Positions 38,167 through 46,781 of a DNA stretch of 64,000 nucleotides are shown in pieces. Source of the DNA: HR10 sp964615335 (GTDB lineage Bacteria > Acidobacteriota > Blastocatellia > HR10); NCBI GenBank assembly GCA_964615335.1, contig CAZTMT010000016.1, positions 4,224 to 68,223 on the forward strand, given 5' to 3'. The translations under genes and the position numbers were made by a program. Under the pieces are notes generated by a model. That model had not been told where the DNA came from. It saw only the letters and a list, made by a program, of their open reading frames with translations, and ran no database searches. Position 1 is the first letter of the stretch. Each line of letters starts with the position of its first letter.

Positions 38167-39203
38167 GGGCGAGGGAAAACCAAGGGTCTGACCAGCGCAT
38201 ACCCCCCGAATGGGCCGAATGTCTGCTGGAGCGGTTCGCCGGACATCGCTTGCTTGTGCTGGGAGATCTCATGCTCGATGAATACCTCTGGGGAAAGGCT
38301 CGGCGCATCTCCCCGGAAGCTCCCGTTCCTGTGGTCGAGATCGAGCGGGAATCGCTCCGCCCTGGGGGAGCAGGTAACGTGGCGAGCAATCTCGCAGCGC
38401 TGGGAGCCCAGCCGGTGCTCGTCGCCGTGACCGGAGCGGATGCCGCCGCCGAGCGCCTCCGCGCCCTCCTCTCTGCAGAAGGGCTCGAGACCGAAGGCGT
38501 GCTGACCGATCCCACGCGCCCAACGACTGTGAAAACGCGCATCCTCGCGCAGAATCAACAGGTCGTGCGCGCCGATCGCGAGAGTCGAGAACCGCTCTCG
38601 GAAGAACTCACGCGCCGGCTTCTGACCGCCGTGCACGAGCGGTTAGGGACAATCGCCGGCGTCATCATCTCCGATTACGAGAAAGGAGTGATCACGCCGC
38701 TTCTTCTGCGGACGCTTCTGCCCGAGCTACAGCGTCGCGGCCTGCCGGTCTTCCTGGATCCGAAGATACGGAACTTCCCCTACTATCGGCCGGTGACATG
38801 GATCAAGCCAAATCAACGCGAGGCCGAGACGGTGACCCGGCGGGAGATCACCGATGAAGCGTCGCTTCAGGACATCGGTCGCCAATTGCGGGATCTCGTT
38901 CAGTGCGACTACATATTGCTCACGCGGGGCGAGCAGGGGATGACGCTCTTCTCCCCCGATGGCCGGCTCCAGCATATCCCGACCGTGGCGCGCGAGGTCT
39001 ACGATGTAACGGGTGCCGGGGATACGGTCATGGCGGCGCTCAGCCTCGCAGTCATCGCCGGCGCGCCTCCCCTGCGGGCTGCCCAACTGGCCAATTATGC
39101 GGCCAGCGTCGTCATCGGAAAGGTCGGAACGGCTGTCGTCACGCGCCGTGAGCTTCTGGCCGCCATTCGCGCCGATTGGCTCCTTCAGTCCACTCCTTCA
39201 TAG
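38163..39203 (+). CDS. hldA: D-glycero-beta-D-manno-heptose-7-phosphate kinase
   Basis: The protein has 346 residues. It is a PfkB-fold kinase that makes heptose-1,7-bisphosphate for LPS. LVLGDLMLDEYLWGKARRISPEAPVP is seen in parts as the RfaE1 signature, GGAGNVASNLAALGA is the first PfkB motif, and YDVTGAGDTVMAAL is the second motif with the catalytic Asp. The adenylyltransferase domain of HldE is absent, so this is the monofunctional form. The ATGA overlap ties it to the GT9 gene. Confidence 0.94.
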   Translation: MRARENQGSDQRIPPEWAECLLERFAGHRLLVLGDLMLDEYLWGKARRISPEAPVPVVEIERESLRPGGAGNVASNLAALGAQPVLVAVTGADAAAERLRALLSAEGLETEGVLTDPTRPTTVKTRILAQNQQVVRADRESREPLSEELTRRLLTAVHERLGTIAGVIISDYEKGVITPLLLRTLLPELQRRGLPVFLDPKIRNFPYYRPVTWIKPNQREAETVTRREITDEASLQDIGRQLRDLVQCDYILLTRGEQGMTLFSPDGRLQHIPTVAREVYDVTGAGDTVMAALSLAVIAGAPPLRAAQLANYAASVVIGKVGTAVVTRRELLAAIRADWLLQSTPS

Positions 39204-39223
39204 GATCAGCCCCATCCCGCAAA

Positions 39224-39914
39224 GAGCCCGCCGCAGCACGCAATGACCCGAGGTGGAGCACGAGCGGAACCCCATTGGGGATCGAACCTCGTTCCACAGA
39301 GAGCCTGCTCTGGCAGGCGACAGAAAATAGCCTGGGGTGAAGCACGAGCGGAACCCCAGGAATCCCAACATGACAAAATTTCATTCCGCAGAAAGCCCAC
39401 GGAGTGGGCGACAGAGAATAGCCCGGGGTGGAGCGAAGCGGAACCCCAGGAAACGAAGTCCCCAATTATCCTCGAGCCCGCGCCAGCGGGCGACACACCG
39501 GGTCAAAAGCCCTGCGGCGGGGATAACGCCATTCCCGCATCCCCCGATGTGATGACCTGGTGTTCATGAATCAAACCGGTTGGGTGGCACTCTGGTGTGT
39601 CGCCCCCTTCGGGGGCTCTTGGGAATTGGGGGCCTTACGTTCCGTTCCTAGGGCTTACGCCCTAGGCTATTCTCTGCCGCCCCCTCCGGGGGCTTATTGA
39701 GGAATGGGATCGGTCTCCCAATGGGGCTTACGCCCTAGGCTATTTTCTGTCGCCCACTGCGTGGGCTCTATGCGGAAGTGAGTCGTTCTCCAAATGGGGC
39801 TCACGCCCTGGGCTAATCTCTGCCGCCCCCTCCGTGGGCTCGGTGCGGAAATGTGATGTTCTCCCGATGGGGCTCGCGCCCCAGGGCTGTTCTCTGTCGT
39901 CCCCTTTAGGAGCT
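39224..39914. repeat. Two-armed array of GC-rich palindromic repeats with a conserved head
   Basis: The gene-free stretch between hldA and the acyl-CoA dehydrogenase is filled with copies of one unit. Left arm: about four copies (39224, 39302, 39394 and 39475) of the form AGCCC-hairpin-GGGCGACAGA then ATAGCC and GGGGTG. Right arm: five copies in the opposite orientation (39598, 39650, 39722, 39795 and 39868), the last four with a period of about 73 bp. Each right-arm unit has a GGGGCT-N-CCC hairpin, GGCTATTCTCTG, then a GCCC-N-GGGC hairpin. Between the arms a head sequence (39534-39560, CCCCCGATGTGATGACCTGG) recurs at 54.22 kb. Confidence 0.85.
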
Positions 39915-39954
39915 TTTTGCGGAACCTATCTTGGCTTGTTGTCATGTCGGGGCT

Positions 39955-41142
39955 TCAGCGTTCGCCCAGGATGATCTTGGCGATCGTCTGAAGCTGCATG
40001 TTCGAGGTCCCCTCGTAGATCTTCCCGATCTTGGCGTCGCGGAAGTACTTCTCGGCCGGATAGTCCCTGGTGTATCCATAGCCGCCGTAGATCTCGATGA
40101 CATGAGAAGTGACCTTCTCGGCGACCACCGAAGCGTAGTATTTGGCCATGGCGGCCTCTTTCACGAAGGGAGAGCCGGCGTCCTTCAGGCGCGCGGCATT
40201 GTAGACCAGAAGGCGAGCCGCCTCCAGCTCCGTCGCCAGCTCCGCCAGGAGAAACTGAATGGCCTGGAATTCCGCGATCGGTCGGCCGAACTGCTTCCGC
40301 TCCTTGGCGTACTGAATCCCACACTGCAGGGCCCCTTGAGCGAGCCCGATCATCTGCGCGCCGATGCCGATCCGCCCTTCGTTGAGCGTCTCGATGGCGA
40401 CCTTATATCCCTTGCCGACCTCGCCGAGAATGTTCTCCTTGGGGACGGGGACCTCATCCAAAATCAGCTCGCAGGTCGAAGAGGCGCGGATGCCGAGTTT
40501 GTCTTCCTTCTTCCCCACGGTGAAGCCGGGGAAGTCGCGTTCCACCAGAAAGGCCGTGATGCCCCGATAACCCCATTCGGGATTGACTGTGGCGAAGACG
40601 ATGAACAGGCCGGCCTCCATAGCGTTGGTCGTCCAGAGTTTTCGTCCCGTCAGCACGTAGTGATCGTTGCGCTCAAGAGCCCGGCACTGCAGGGCGAAGG
40701 CATCGCTGCCGGCTCCGGCTTCTGAGAGGGCGTACGCCCCGACCGTGTCCGAAGCCAGTCGCGGCAGGTATTTCGCCTTCACCTCCGGAGATCCCCAGCG
40801 CATGATGGCATTGTTGACCAGCGTGTTCTGCACGTCCACGACGACTCCGGCCGATGCATCCACGCGCGAAAGCTCCTCGACGGCGAGCACGGTCATGAAG
40901 AAGCTCCCTCCCGCTCCACCGTATTCCTCTGGAATCGCGATGCCCATCAGGCCGAGTCGGAAGAAATTCTGAATGAGTCCCGGATCGAACTTCCCCTCCT
41001 CGTCCATCGTCCGAACCAGAGGGCGCACGCGCTCCTCGGCGAACTGTCGGACGCTCTGGCGGAACAGCTCCTCCTCTTCGGAGAGCTGGGTCAAGGGGGG
41101 GAGAATCGAAAGGCGTCCTGCTTCCTTCGGCTCCCTGGTCAT
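39955..41142 (-). CDS. Acyl-CoA dehydrogenase, short-chain type
   Basis: The protein has 395 residues. It is an FAD enzyme that introduces the 2,3 double bond in acyl-CoA. YALSEAGAGSDAFAL is the FAD/acyl signature 1, and QFGRPIAEFQAIQF and IYGGYGYTRDYPAEK follow. The catalytic base is the Glu in IYEGTSNMQ, the position used by short-chain and butyryl-CoA dehydrogenases. The ATG at 41142 has AGGAGGAGAAG upstream and was chosen over an ATG at 41169. Confidence 0.95.
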   Translation of the reverse strand: MTREPKEAGRLSILPPLTQLSEEEELFRQSVRQFAEERVRPLVRTMDEEGKFDPGLIQNFFRLGLMGIAIPEEYGGAGGSFFMTVLAVEELSRVDASAGVVVDVQNTLVNNAIMRWGSPEVKAKYLPRLASDTVGAYALSEAGAGSDAFALQCRALERNDHYVLTGRKLWTTNAMEAGLFIVFATVNPEWGYRGITAFLVERDFPGFTVGKKEDKLGIRASSTCELILDEVPVPKENILGEVGKGYKVAIETLNEGRIGIGAQMIGLAQGALQCGIQYAKERKQFGRPIAEFQAIQFLLAELATELEAARLLVYNAARLKDAGSPFVKEAAMAKYYASVVAEKVTSHVIEIYGGYGYTRDYPAEKYFRDAKIGKIYEGTSNMQLQTIAKIILGER

Positions 41143-41288
41143 CCTCTTCTCCTCCTTCGGCTTTTGCATCGGAGGGCATAGTATCTCACATTCCGGCAGA
41201 GGAGGGCAATGAGGGAGTCCCCCGGTGTCCGTTCCTCGTTGCAGCCCTCTGGGCGCTGTGCTAGCATTCAGGTCTTCTCTTGGGATGT

Positions 41289-42554
41289 ATGGCGCGCGTG
41301 CGGAAGACGGTGACATCCAGTGGGCTCACGATCGTGAGCGAGCGCATGGATCACCTTCGCTCGGTGAGCGTGGGCATCTGGGTGCGCGCCGGATCGCGTC
41401 ACGAGCCGCTGGAGCAGTCGGGGATCGCGCATTTCATCGAGCATCTGGTCTTCAAGGGGACCGAGCGGCGCAGCACGCGAGAGATCGCCGCGGAATCGGA
41501 CCTTCTGGGGGGGACGCTGGATGCCTTCACCAGCCACGAATACGCCGCCTATTCGGTGAAGATCCTGGATGAGCACCTGCCGCGCGCTTTCGATCTGTTG
41601 GCCGATCTGGTGACGGCCCCGCGATTCGATGCCCAGGAGATCGAGAAGGAGCGGCAGGTGATCCTGGAGGAGATGCGGCTTGTCGAGGATACGCCCGATG
41701 ATCTGGCCACCGAGATCTTCCTTCAGAACTTCTGGCCGCATCATCGGTTGGGGCAGCCGATTCTGGGGACCGAAGAGACGCTCTCGCGCCTCACGCGCGA
41801 AGCTATCGTTCAGTACTGGCGGCAGCTCTACACGCCGCCCAATCTCATCGTCTCGGCGGCCGGGCAGATCGAGCACGAACGTCTGGTCGAGCTGGCCGTT
41901 CGGTATTTCGACTCCATCCCCGACAGCGGGATGCGCCCTCAGGATACGACGCCCGAGCCGCGCCCCCGGATCGTCTTGCAGGAGAAGGAGCAGCTCTCGG
42001 AGACGCAGATTCTGCTCGGCGCGACATGTCCCTCCTTGCGTTCCCGAGATCGGCACGCCGTCCTCATGCTCAGCTCCATTCTCGGAGGGGGGACGAGTTC
42101 GCGCCTCTTTCAAACCATTCGCGAGGATCATGGCCTGGCCTATGCCACAAGCACCGGGACCATGCTCTTCTCCGATACGGGCATCCTCTTCGTTCACGCG
42201 GCGACGTCTCCCCGAAATGTCCCGCGCACACTGGATCTCATCATCGCTGAGCTGCGACGCCTCAAGCGAGAGTCGGTCTCCCCAGAGGAATTGCATCGGG
42301 CTAAGGAGCAGGCGAAAGCGGCGACCGTGCTCAGCCTGGAGTCTTCCAACGCGCGCATGGCGCACATTGCGCAGCAGGAGATCTACTTCGGGCATCAGAC
42401 CAGTTACGATCAGATCCTCAAAAGCATCGAAGCCGTCTCCGTGGAGGACGTGCATCGGCTCGCTCAGCAGATCTTTCAGACCGAGGCTTTGGCTCTGGTC
42501 CTGCTGGGGCGTCTTAATGGATTGCAGGTGGATTACGCGCAGTTGGCCTGTTGA
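41289..42554 (+). CDS. M16-family zinc peptidase (processing-peptidase-like)
   Basis: The protein has 421 residues. The inverted zinc motif HFIEH, with the third ligand Glu about 75 residues on (ILEEMRLVEDTPDD), marks an active M16B subunit. ILGGGTSSRLFQTIRE is the second-domain signature. It probably cleaves peptides or signal fragments. The ATG at 41289 was preferred to a TTG at 41280. It begins a run of closely packed genes leading to the purine genes. Confidence 0.92.
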   Translation: MARVRKTVTSSGLTIVSERMDHLRSVSVGIWVRAGSRHEPLEQSGIAHFIEHLVFKGTERRSTREIAAESDLLGGTLDAFTSHEYAAYSVKILDEHLPRAFDLLADLVTAPRFDAQEIEKERQVILEEMRLVEDTPDDLATEIFLQNFWPHHRLGQPILGTEETLSRLTREAIVQYWRQLYTPPNLIVSAAGQIEHERLVELAVRYFDSIPDSGMRPQDTTPEPRPRIVLQEKEQLSETQILLGATCPSLRSRDRHAVLMLSSILGGGTSSRLFQTIREDHGLAYATSTGTMLFSDTGILFVHAATSPRNVPRTLDLIIAELRRLKRESVSPEELHRAKEQAKAATVLSLESSNARMAHIAQQEIYFGHQTSYDQILKSIEAVSVEDVHRLAQQIFQTEALALVLLGRLNGLQVDYAQLAC

Positions 42555-42589
42555 GCCGATCCCGGCGGGAGGGCGTGAGGGGGAGGAGC

Positions 42590-43384
42590 ATGCGGATCAG
42601 CATCCTGGGAAGTTCCAGCTCGGGCAATGCGACTCTGTTGGTCTTTGGGACGACGCGCGTGCTTTTGGACGCCGGGTTCTCGGCGCGCGAGCTGGCCCGG
42701 CGGTTGAAGGCGGTCGGGGAGGACATCTCGCGCCTGTCGGCCATCGTCCTCACGCATGAGCATACGGATCACATTCGGAGCGTTCCGCGGCTGGCGCGCA
42801 CGCTGGGAATTCCCGTCTTCATCTCGCGAGCCAGTTGCGAGATGTGGAATCGGATGAATCCCGCCCATCCCCTTGTGGCCGCCGAGTACATCGTGGCCGA
42901 ACAACCCTTCCAGATCGGACCGATGACATTCCGCCCTTTCGCCGTCCCGCACGATGCTGCCGATACGCTCGCCTTCACGATCGAGGCGGGCGGAGTGAGG
43001 GTGGGATATGTGACCGATCTCGGCTATATCCCCCACCTGGTCGCCGAACGAGTGAAGGGATCGGATGCCCTCTTGCTGGAAGCGAATCACGATCTGGAGA
43101 TGTTGCGCAACGGACCCTATCCCTGGTCCGTCAAGCAGCGCATTCTCAGCCGGCATGGGCATCTCTCCAATGAAGAGATGGCGCGCTTTTTGCGTGAAGA
43201 CTTCGATGGGCGCGCGCACTACATCGTGCTCATGCATGTGAGCCGGACCAACAATCATCCGGAGCTGGCCCGCTGGGCCGCTCTGGAAGCTCTGCAGGCC
43301 CGCAGTTCTCTCCTGGCCCGCGATGCTGAGAGACGGATTCGCGTGGCCGAACCCGATCGTCCGAGCGAATGGATCGAGCTATGA
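42590..43384 (+). CDS. Metallo-beta-lactamase-fold hydrolase (YycJ/WalJ-like)
   Basis: The protein has 264 residues. The metal motif is LTHEHTDHIRS, with further His/Asp residues at FAVPHDAADT, VGYVTDLGY and LMHVSRTNNHP. The opening ILGSSSSGNATLL is typical of the WalJ/YycJ group, linked to DNA repair nuclease activity. GGGGGAGGAG precedes the ATG. Its stop overlaps purB as ATGA. Confidence 0.9.
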   Translation: MRISILGSSSSGNATLLVFGTTRVLLDAGFSARELARRLKAVGEDISRLSAIVLTHEHTDHIRSVPRLARTLGIPVFISRASCEMWNRMNPAHPLVAAEYIVAEQPFQIGPMTFRPFAVPHDAADTLAFTIEAGGVRVGYVTDLGYIPHLVAERVKGSDALLLEANHDLEMLRNGPYPWSVKQRILSRHGHLSNEEMARFLREDFDGRAHYIVLMHVSRTNNHPELARWAALEALQARSSLLARDAERRIRVAEPDRPSEWIEL

Positions 43385-44712
43385 TCCCGCGCTACACGCT
43401 GCCCGAGATGGGCGCCATCTGGAGTGAAGAGAACAAATTCCGGAAGTGGCTGGAGGTGGAGCTGGCTGTCTGTGAGGTCCTGGCCGAGCGCGGGCGCATC
43501 CCTGAGGAGGCGCTGGAACGCCTTCAGGCGCGCGCCCGCGTGGATGTGGCGCGCATTCAGGAGATCGAGCGGACGACGCGCCATGATGTCATCGCTTTCC
43601 TGGAAGCTCTGGCCGAGGCCGTGGGTCCCGACGCGCGCTTTCTCCACTGGGGGCTCACCTCTTCGGACGTCGTGGATACGGCGACGGCGCTTCTTCTGCG
43701 CGATTCGGCCGATTTGCTCCTGCAGCGCCTGGAGCGATTGAGCGAAGTCCTGCGACGTCGCGCCTTCCAGTTCAAGGAGACCCCTATGGTCGGACGCACC
43801 CATGGGGTCCACGCCGAGCCGATCACGTTCGGATTGAAATGGGCCCTCTGGTATGCGGAGGCGGGGCGCCATCGAGAACGCCTGCAACGGGCGCGCGAGC
43901 AGATCAGCGTGGGGAAGATCTCAGGGCCCGTCGGGACGTTCGCCCATCTGGATCCTGATGTGGAAGAGGCCGTCTGTCGCCGATTGGGATTGCGGCCGGA
44001 TCCGATCTCTTCGCAGATCATTCAGCGAGATCGTCATGCCGAATTCCTCGCCGCGCTGGCCCTGCTGGCTTCGTTTCTGGAGAAGATCGCTCTGGAGATT
44101 CGGCATCTTCAGCGCACCGAGGTGCGGGAGGCCGAGGAGTTCTTCGCGACCGGCCAGAAGGGGTCTTCGGCCATGCCCCACAAGCGCAACCCCATCGCGG
44201 CGGAGCAGATTTGCGGTCTGGCCCGCGTTGTGCGCGCCAATCTCCTGGCGGCCCTGGAGAACATCCCCCTCTGGCACGAGCGCGACATCTCGCACTCGTC
44301 AGTCGAACGGTTCATCTTCCCCCAGAGCTGCATCCTCACCGATTATCTGCTTCATCGTACGACGGAGTTGCTCGAGCGATTGATCGTCTATCCGGAGCGC
44401 ATGCGGGAGAATCTCGAAGCGACGCGCGGGTTGATCTTCAGCGGAGAGCTGTTGCTGGCGCTCACCGAGCGCGGCCTCTCCCGCGAGCGCGCCTACGAGA
44501 TCGTTCAGCGCCAGGCCCAGCGCGCCTGGGATGAAGGGGCGGATTTCCGGCAGCTCGTGCGCGAGGACCCCGAGATCCGGGCCTGGCTCACGCCCGAGGA
44601 GATCGAGGCCCTCTTCCGCCTGGACAGGATGCTCCGGCATGTGGATACAATCTTCCGTCGTGTCTTCGGCGAATCGGCGGGTCAAGCCGAAGGGGAGAGA
44701 GCACAGCCGTGA
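43381..44712 (+). CDS. purB: Adenylosuccinate lyase
   Basis: The protein has 443 residues. It cleaves SAICAR and adenylosuccinate in purine synthesis. Superfamily signatures are HWGLTSSDVVDTA, VGRTHGVHAEPITFG and GSSAMPHKRNP. The ATG overlaps the upstream MBL gene as ATGA and the end overlaps purS as GTGA. Confidence 0.97.
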   Translation: MIPRYTLPEMGAIWSEENKFRKWLEVELAVCEVLAERGRIPEEALERLQARARVDVARIQEIERTTRHDVIAFLEALAEAVGPDARFLHWGLTSSDVVDTATALLLRDSADLLLQRLERLSEVLRRRAFQFKETPMVGRTHGVHAEPITFGLKWALWYAEAGRHRERLQRAREQISVGKISGPVGTFAHLDPDVEEAVCRRLGLRPDPISSQIIQRDRHAEFLAALALLASFLEKIALEIRHLQRTEVREAEEFFATGQKGSSAMPHKRNPIAAEQICGLARVVRANLLAALENIPLWHERDISHSSVERFIFPQSCILTDYLLHRTTELLERLIVYPERMRENLEATRGLIFSGELLLALTERGLSRERAYEIVQRQAQRAWDEGADFRQLVREDPEIRAWLTPEEIEALFRLDRMLRHVDTIFRRVFGESAGQAEGERAQP

Positions 44713-44969
44713 GAGCGATCGTGCGCGTCACCTTGAAAAAGAGCGTTCTGGATCCTCAAGGGCAGGCCATTCATCAAGCTCTCCGCACGCTCGGATACGA
44801 GAGCATCCGCGAGATCCGACAGGGGAAATACTTTGAAATCGAAGTGGATGATGCCGTGTCGCCGGATGAGGGGCGCGCCCTGCTGGAGAGAATCGCTCGC
44901 GAGGTGCTCGCCAATCCCGTTCTCGAAGACTACGAGGTCGAAGTCGAAACGGAGGGAGGAAGGGGATGA
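44709..44969 (+). CDS. purS: Phosphoribosylformylglycinamidine synthase subunit PurS
   Basis: The protein has 86 residues. This small subunit of the FGAM synthase complex has the family pattern VRVTLKKSVLDPQG, then TLGYESIREIRQGKYFEI and a final acidic strand (LEDYEVEVE). It starts with GTG overlapping purB and ends overlapping purQ as ATGA. The large subunit purL is not in the window. Confidence 0.95.
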   Translation: MRAIVRVTLKKSVLDPQGQAIHQALRTLGYESIREIRQGKYFEIEVDDAVSPDEGRALLERIAREVLANPVLEDYEVEVETEGGRG

Positions 44970-45670
44970 AGTTTGGCGTCGTCGTCTTTCCCGGTTCCAA
45001 CTGCGATCATGATGCCTATCATGTGATCAGCAAGGTTCTCGGTCAGCCGGTGGACTTCATCTGGCACGAGCAGCGCGCGCTGGGCGAGTATGACGCCGTG
45101 ATCCTCCCCGGGGGCTTCTCCTACGGCGATTATCTGCGCGCCGGCGCGCTGGCCCGCTTCAGTCCCATCATGAGCGCCGTGCGCGAATTCGCCGCGCGCG
45201 GAGGGTTCGTCCTGGGCATCTGTAACGGTTTTCAGATCCTCTGCGAGAGTGGCCTTCTGCCGGGCGCCCTCATGCGGAATCGCGGCCGCCGCTTCCTCTG
45301 CCAGTTCGTGCATGTTCGGGTCGAATCTTCGGAGACTCCTTTCACGCATCTTTATCGGAAGGGGCAGGTGCTCTATCTCCCCATCGCTCATGGGGAGGGG
45401 AATTACTACTGCGATCCGGAGACGCTCGCCGAACTCCGGCGTGAGGACCGCATCATCTTCCGCTATTGCGATGCTCAGGGGAATGTGACCGAGCAGGCCA
45501 ATCCCAACGGGTCTCTGGATAACATCGCGGGCATCTGCAATCGCGAGCGGAATGTCCTCGGGATGATGCCGCATCCGGAGCGCGCGTCCGAGGAGATCCT
45601 GGGCAGCGCTGATGGGCGGGAGCTTTTTCACTCGCTCGCCCTCGTTCTGGCCGCCATAACGCGCGAGTGA
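44966..45670 (+). CDS. purQ: Phosphoribosylformylglycinamidine synthase glutaminase subunit PurQ
   Basis: The protein has 234 residues. It is a class I glutamine amidotransferase. VVVFPGSNCDHDA starts the domain, the nucleophile Cys is in LGICNGFQIL, and His and Glu of the triad are in MMPHPERAS. It supplies ammonia to PurL. Overlaps with purS and the patatin gene show one transcription unit. Confidence 0.96.
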   Translation: MKFGVVVFPGSNCDHDAYHVISKVLGQPVDFIWHEQRALGEYDAVILPGGFSYGDYLRAGALARFSPIMSAVREFAARGGFVLGICNGFQILCESGLLPGALMRNRGRRFLCQFVHVRVESSETPFTHLYRKGQVLYLPIAHGEGNYYCDPETLAELRREDRIIFRYCDAQGNVTEQANPNGSLDNIAGICNRERNVLGMMPHPERASEEILGSADGRELFHSLALVLAAITRE

Positions 45671-46557
45671 GCGCGCTCTCGATGAGACCGGCGAAACCTG
45701 TGAGCCGCAGGCATCCCAAGATCGGGCTGGTCCTCGGCGGGGGAGGAGCCCGAGGGCTGGCGCATATCGGCGTCCTGAAGGTCCTCGAAGAAGCCAAGAT
45801 CCCCATTGCGTGCATCGTCGGGACGAGCGTCGGAGCGTTCATCGGTGGAGCTTACGCGAGCGGCATCCCCCTGGAGCGCATGATCGAGATGGCACGCCGA
45901 ATTCGCTGGAGGGATCTCGGGCCGCTTCGCCCCTCGCGGTTCGGCTTGCGCGATGGACGGCGCATGGAGGAATTCATCCGCGCTCACTTCCCCGTCGCGC
46001 GATTTGAGGAGCTGCGTATTCCCCTGGCCGTCGTCGCCACCGATATCGCGACCGGTCAGATGCGCGTCTTCACTCGGGGGGATCTCGCTTTCGCCATCCG
46101 CGCCAGTTGCGCGATCCCGGGCTACTTCACACCCGTTCGGGATGAACAGGGGCGCCTGCTTGTGGACGGAGCGGTCGTCGCCAATCTCCCGACGCTGGTG
46201 GCCGTGACGCTTGGGGCCGAGCGCATCATCGCCGTGGACGTGAACGCCTATCCGATTATGGACAGGCCTCCGCGCAATGCCTTTCAGATTTACACGCAGG
46301 CGCTCGCCATCCTCTCCTTCACGGCTCAATCGCACATGGCCGAACAGGCCGATGTCCTCATCTCCCCGGATGTCGCCTCGTTCCCTTGGGACGAGTTCCG
46401 CCATGCCGACGAGCTGATTCGAGCGGGAGAAGAAGCGGCGCGGAAGCGTCTTCCCCAATGTCGGGCGCTCCTTCGGCGTCGGCCCGGGAGGTTCCTGGAG
46501 CAGGTGCGTCGAGCGTGGCTCGCGGTCCGGCATCGCGCCGTCCCCCTCCGGCGGTGA
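45667..46557 (+). CDS. Patatin-like phospholipase
   Basis: The protein has 296 residues. The oxyanion hole GGGGARG and the nucleophile GTSVG are near the N-terminus, and the catalytic Asp is in VDGAVVANLP. It is an RssA-type cytoplasmic lipase or regulator. The GTG start overlaps purQ; an ATG at 45682 is an alternative. It is the last gene of the purine run. Confidence 0.92.
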   Translation: MSALSMRPAKPVSRRHPKIGLVLGGGGARGLAHIGVLKVLEEAKIPIACIVGTSVGAFIGGAYASGIPLERMIEMARRIRWRDLGPLRPSRFGLRDGRRMEEFIRAHFPVARFEELRIPLAVVATDIATGQMRVFTRGDLAFAIRASCAIPGYFTPVRDEQGRLLVDGAVVANLPTLVAVTLGAERIIAVDVNAYPIMDRPPRNAFQIYTQALAILSFTAQSHMAEQADVLISPDVASFPWDEFRHADELIRAGEEAARKRLPQCRALLRRRPGRFLEQVRRAWLAVRHRAVPLRR

Positions 46558-46567
46558 CGCTCCCTGC

Positions 46568-46597
46568 TTGCCTGCCCCGTACCGGGTGCGATATAGT
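46568..46597 (+). promoter_or_regulatory. Possible promoter of the aldehyde/alanine dehydrogenase genes
   Basis: TTGCCT (46568-46573), an 18-bp spacer and TATAGT (46592-46597) are seen. The start near 46604 would give a leader of about 178 bases before the ATG at 46782. Confidence 0.42.
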
Positions 46598-46781
46598 GAA
46601 CGGGGCGGATGATGCGGGCCGATCTCAAATCGCATGAGGGTGTCCGAGGCGTCATCTCTGCGTTTCACGTCTTCTGTATCGCCTTCGCTTCGTCTGCCTT
46701 CCCTGCCGACCTGGCGGGATGGTGTTTTCGCACGCATGACTTTTCTTCGGAAGCGATGAACTTCATCTGAGGAGGGAACTT

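Noticed and set aside
39650..39914. CRISPR-like array (regular repeats with spacers)
   Set aside because: The spacers between units share sequence (GCGGAA and GTTCTCC-like parts), units differ from one another, and no cas gene is nearby.
45063..45080. Sigma-54-like TGGCACG inside purQ
   Set aside because: The -12 half lacks TTGC, and the site is inside a coding region with no gene start downstream in a suitable position.
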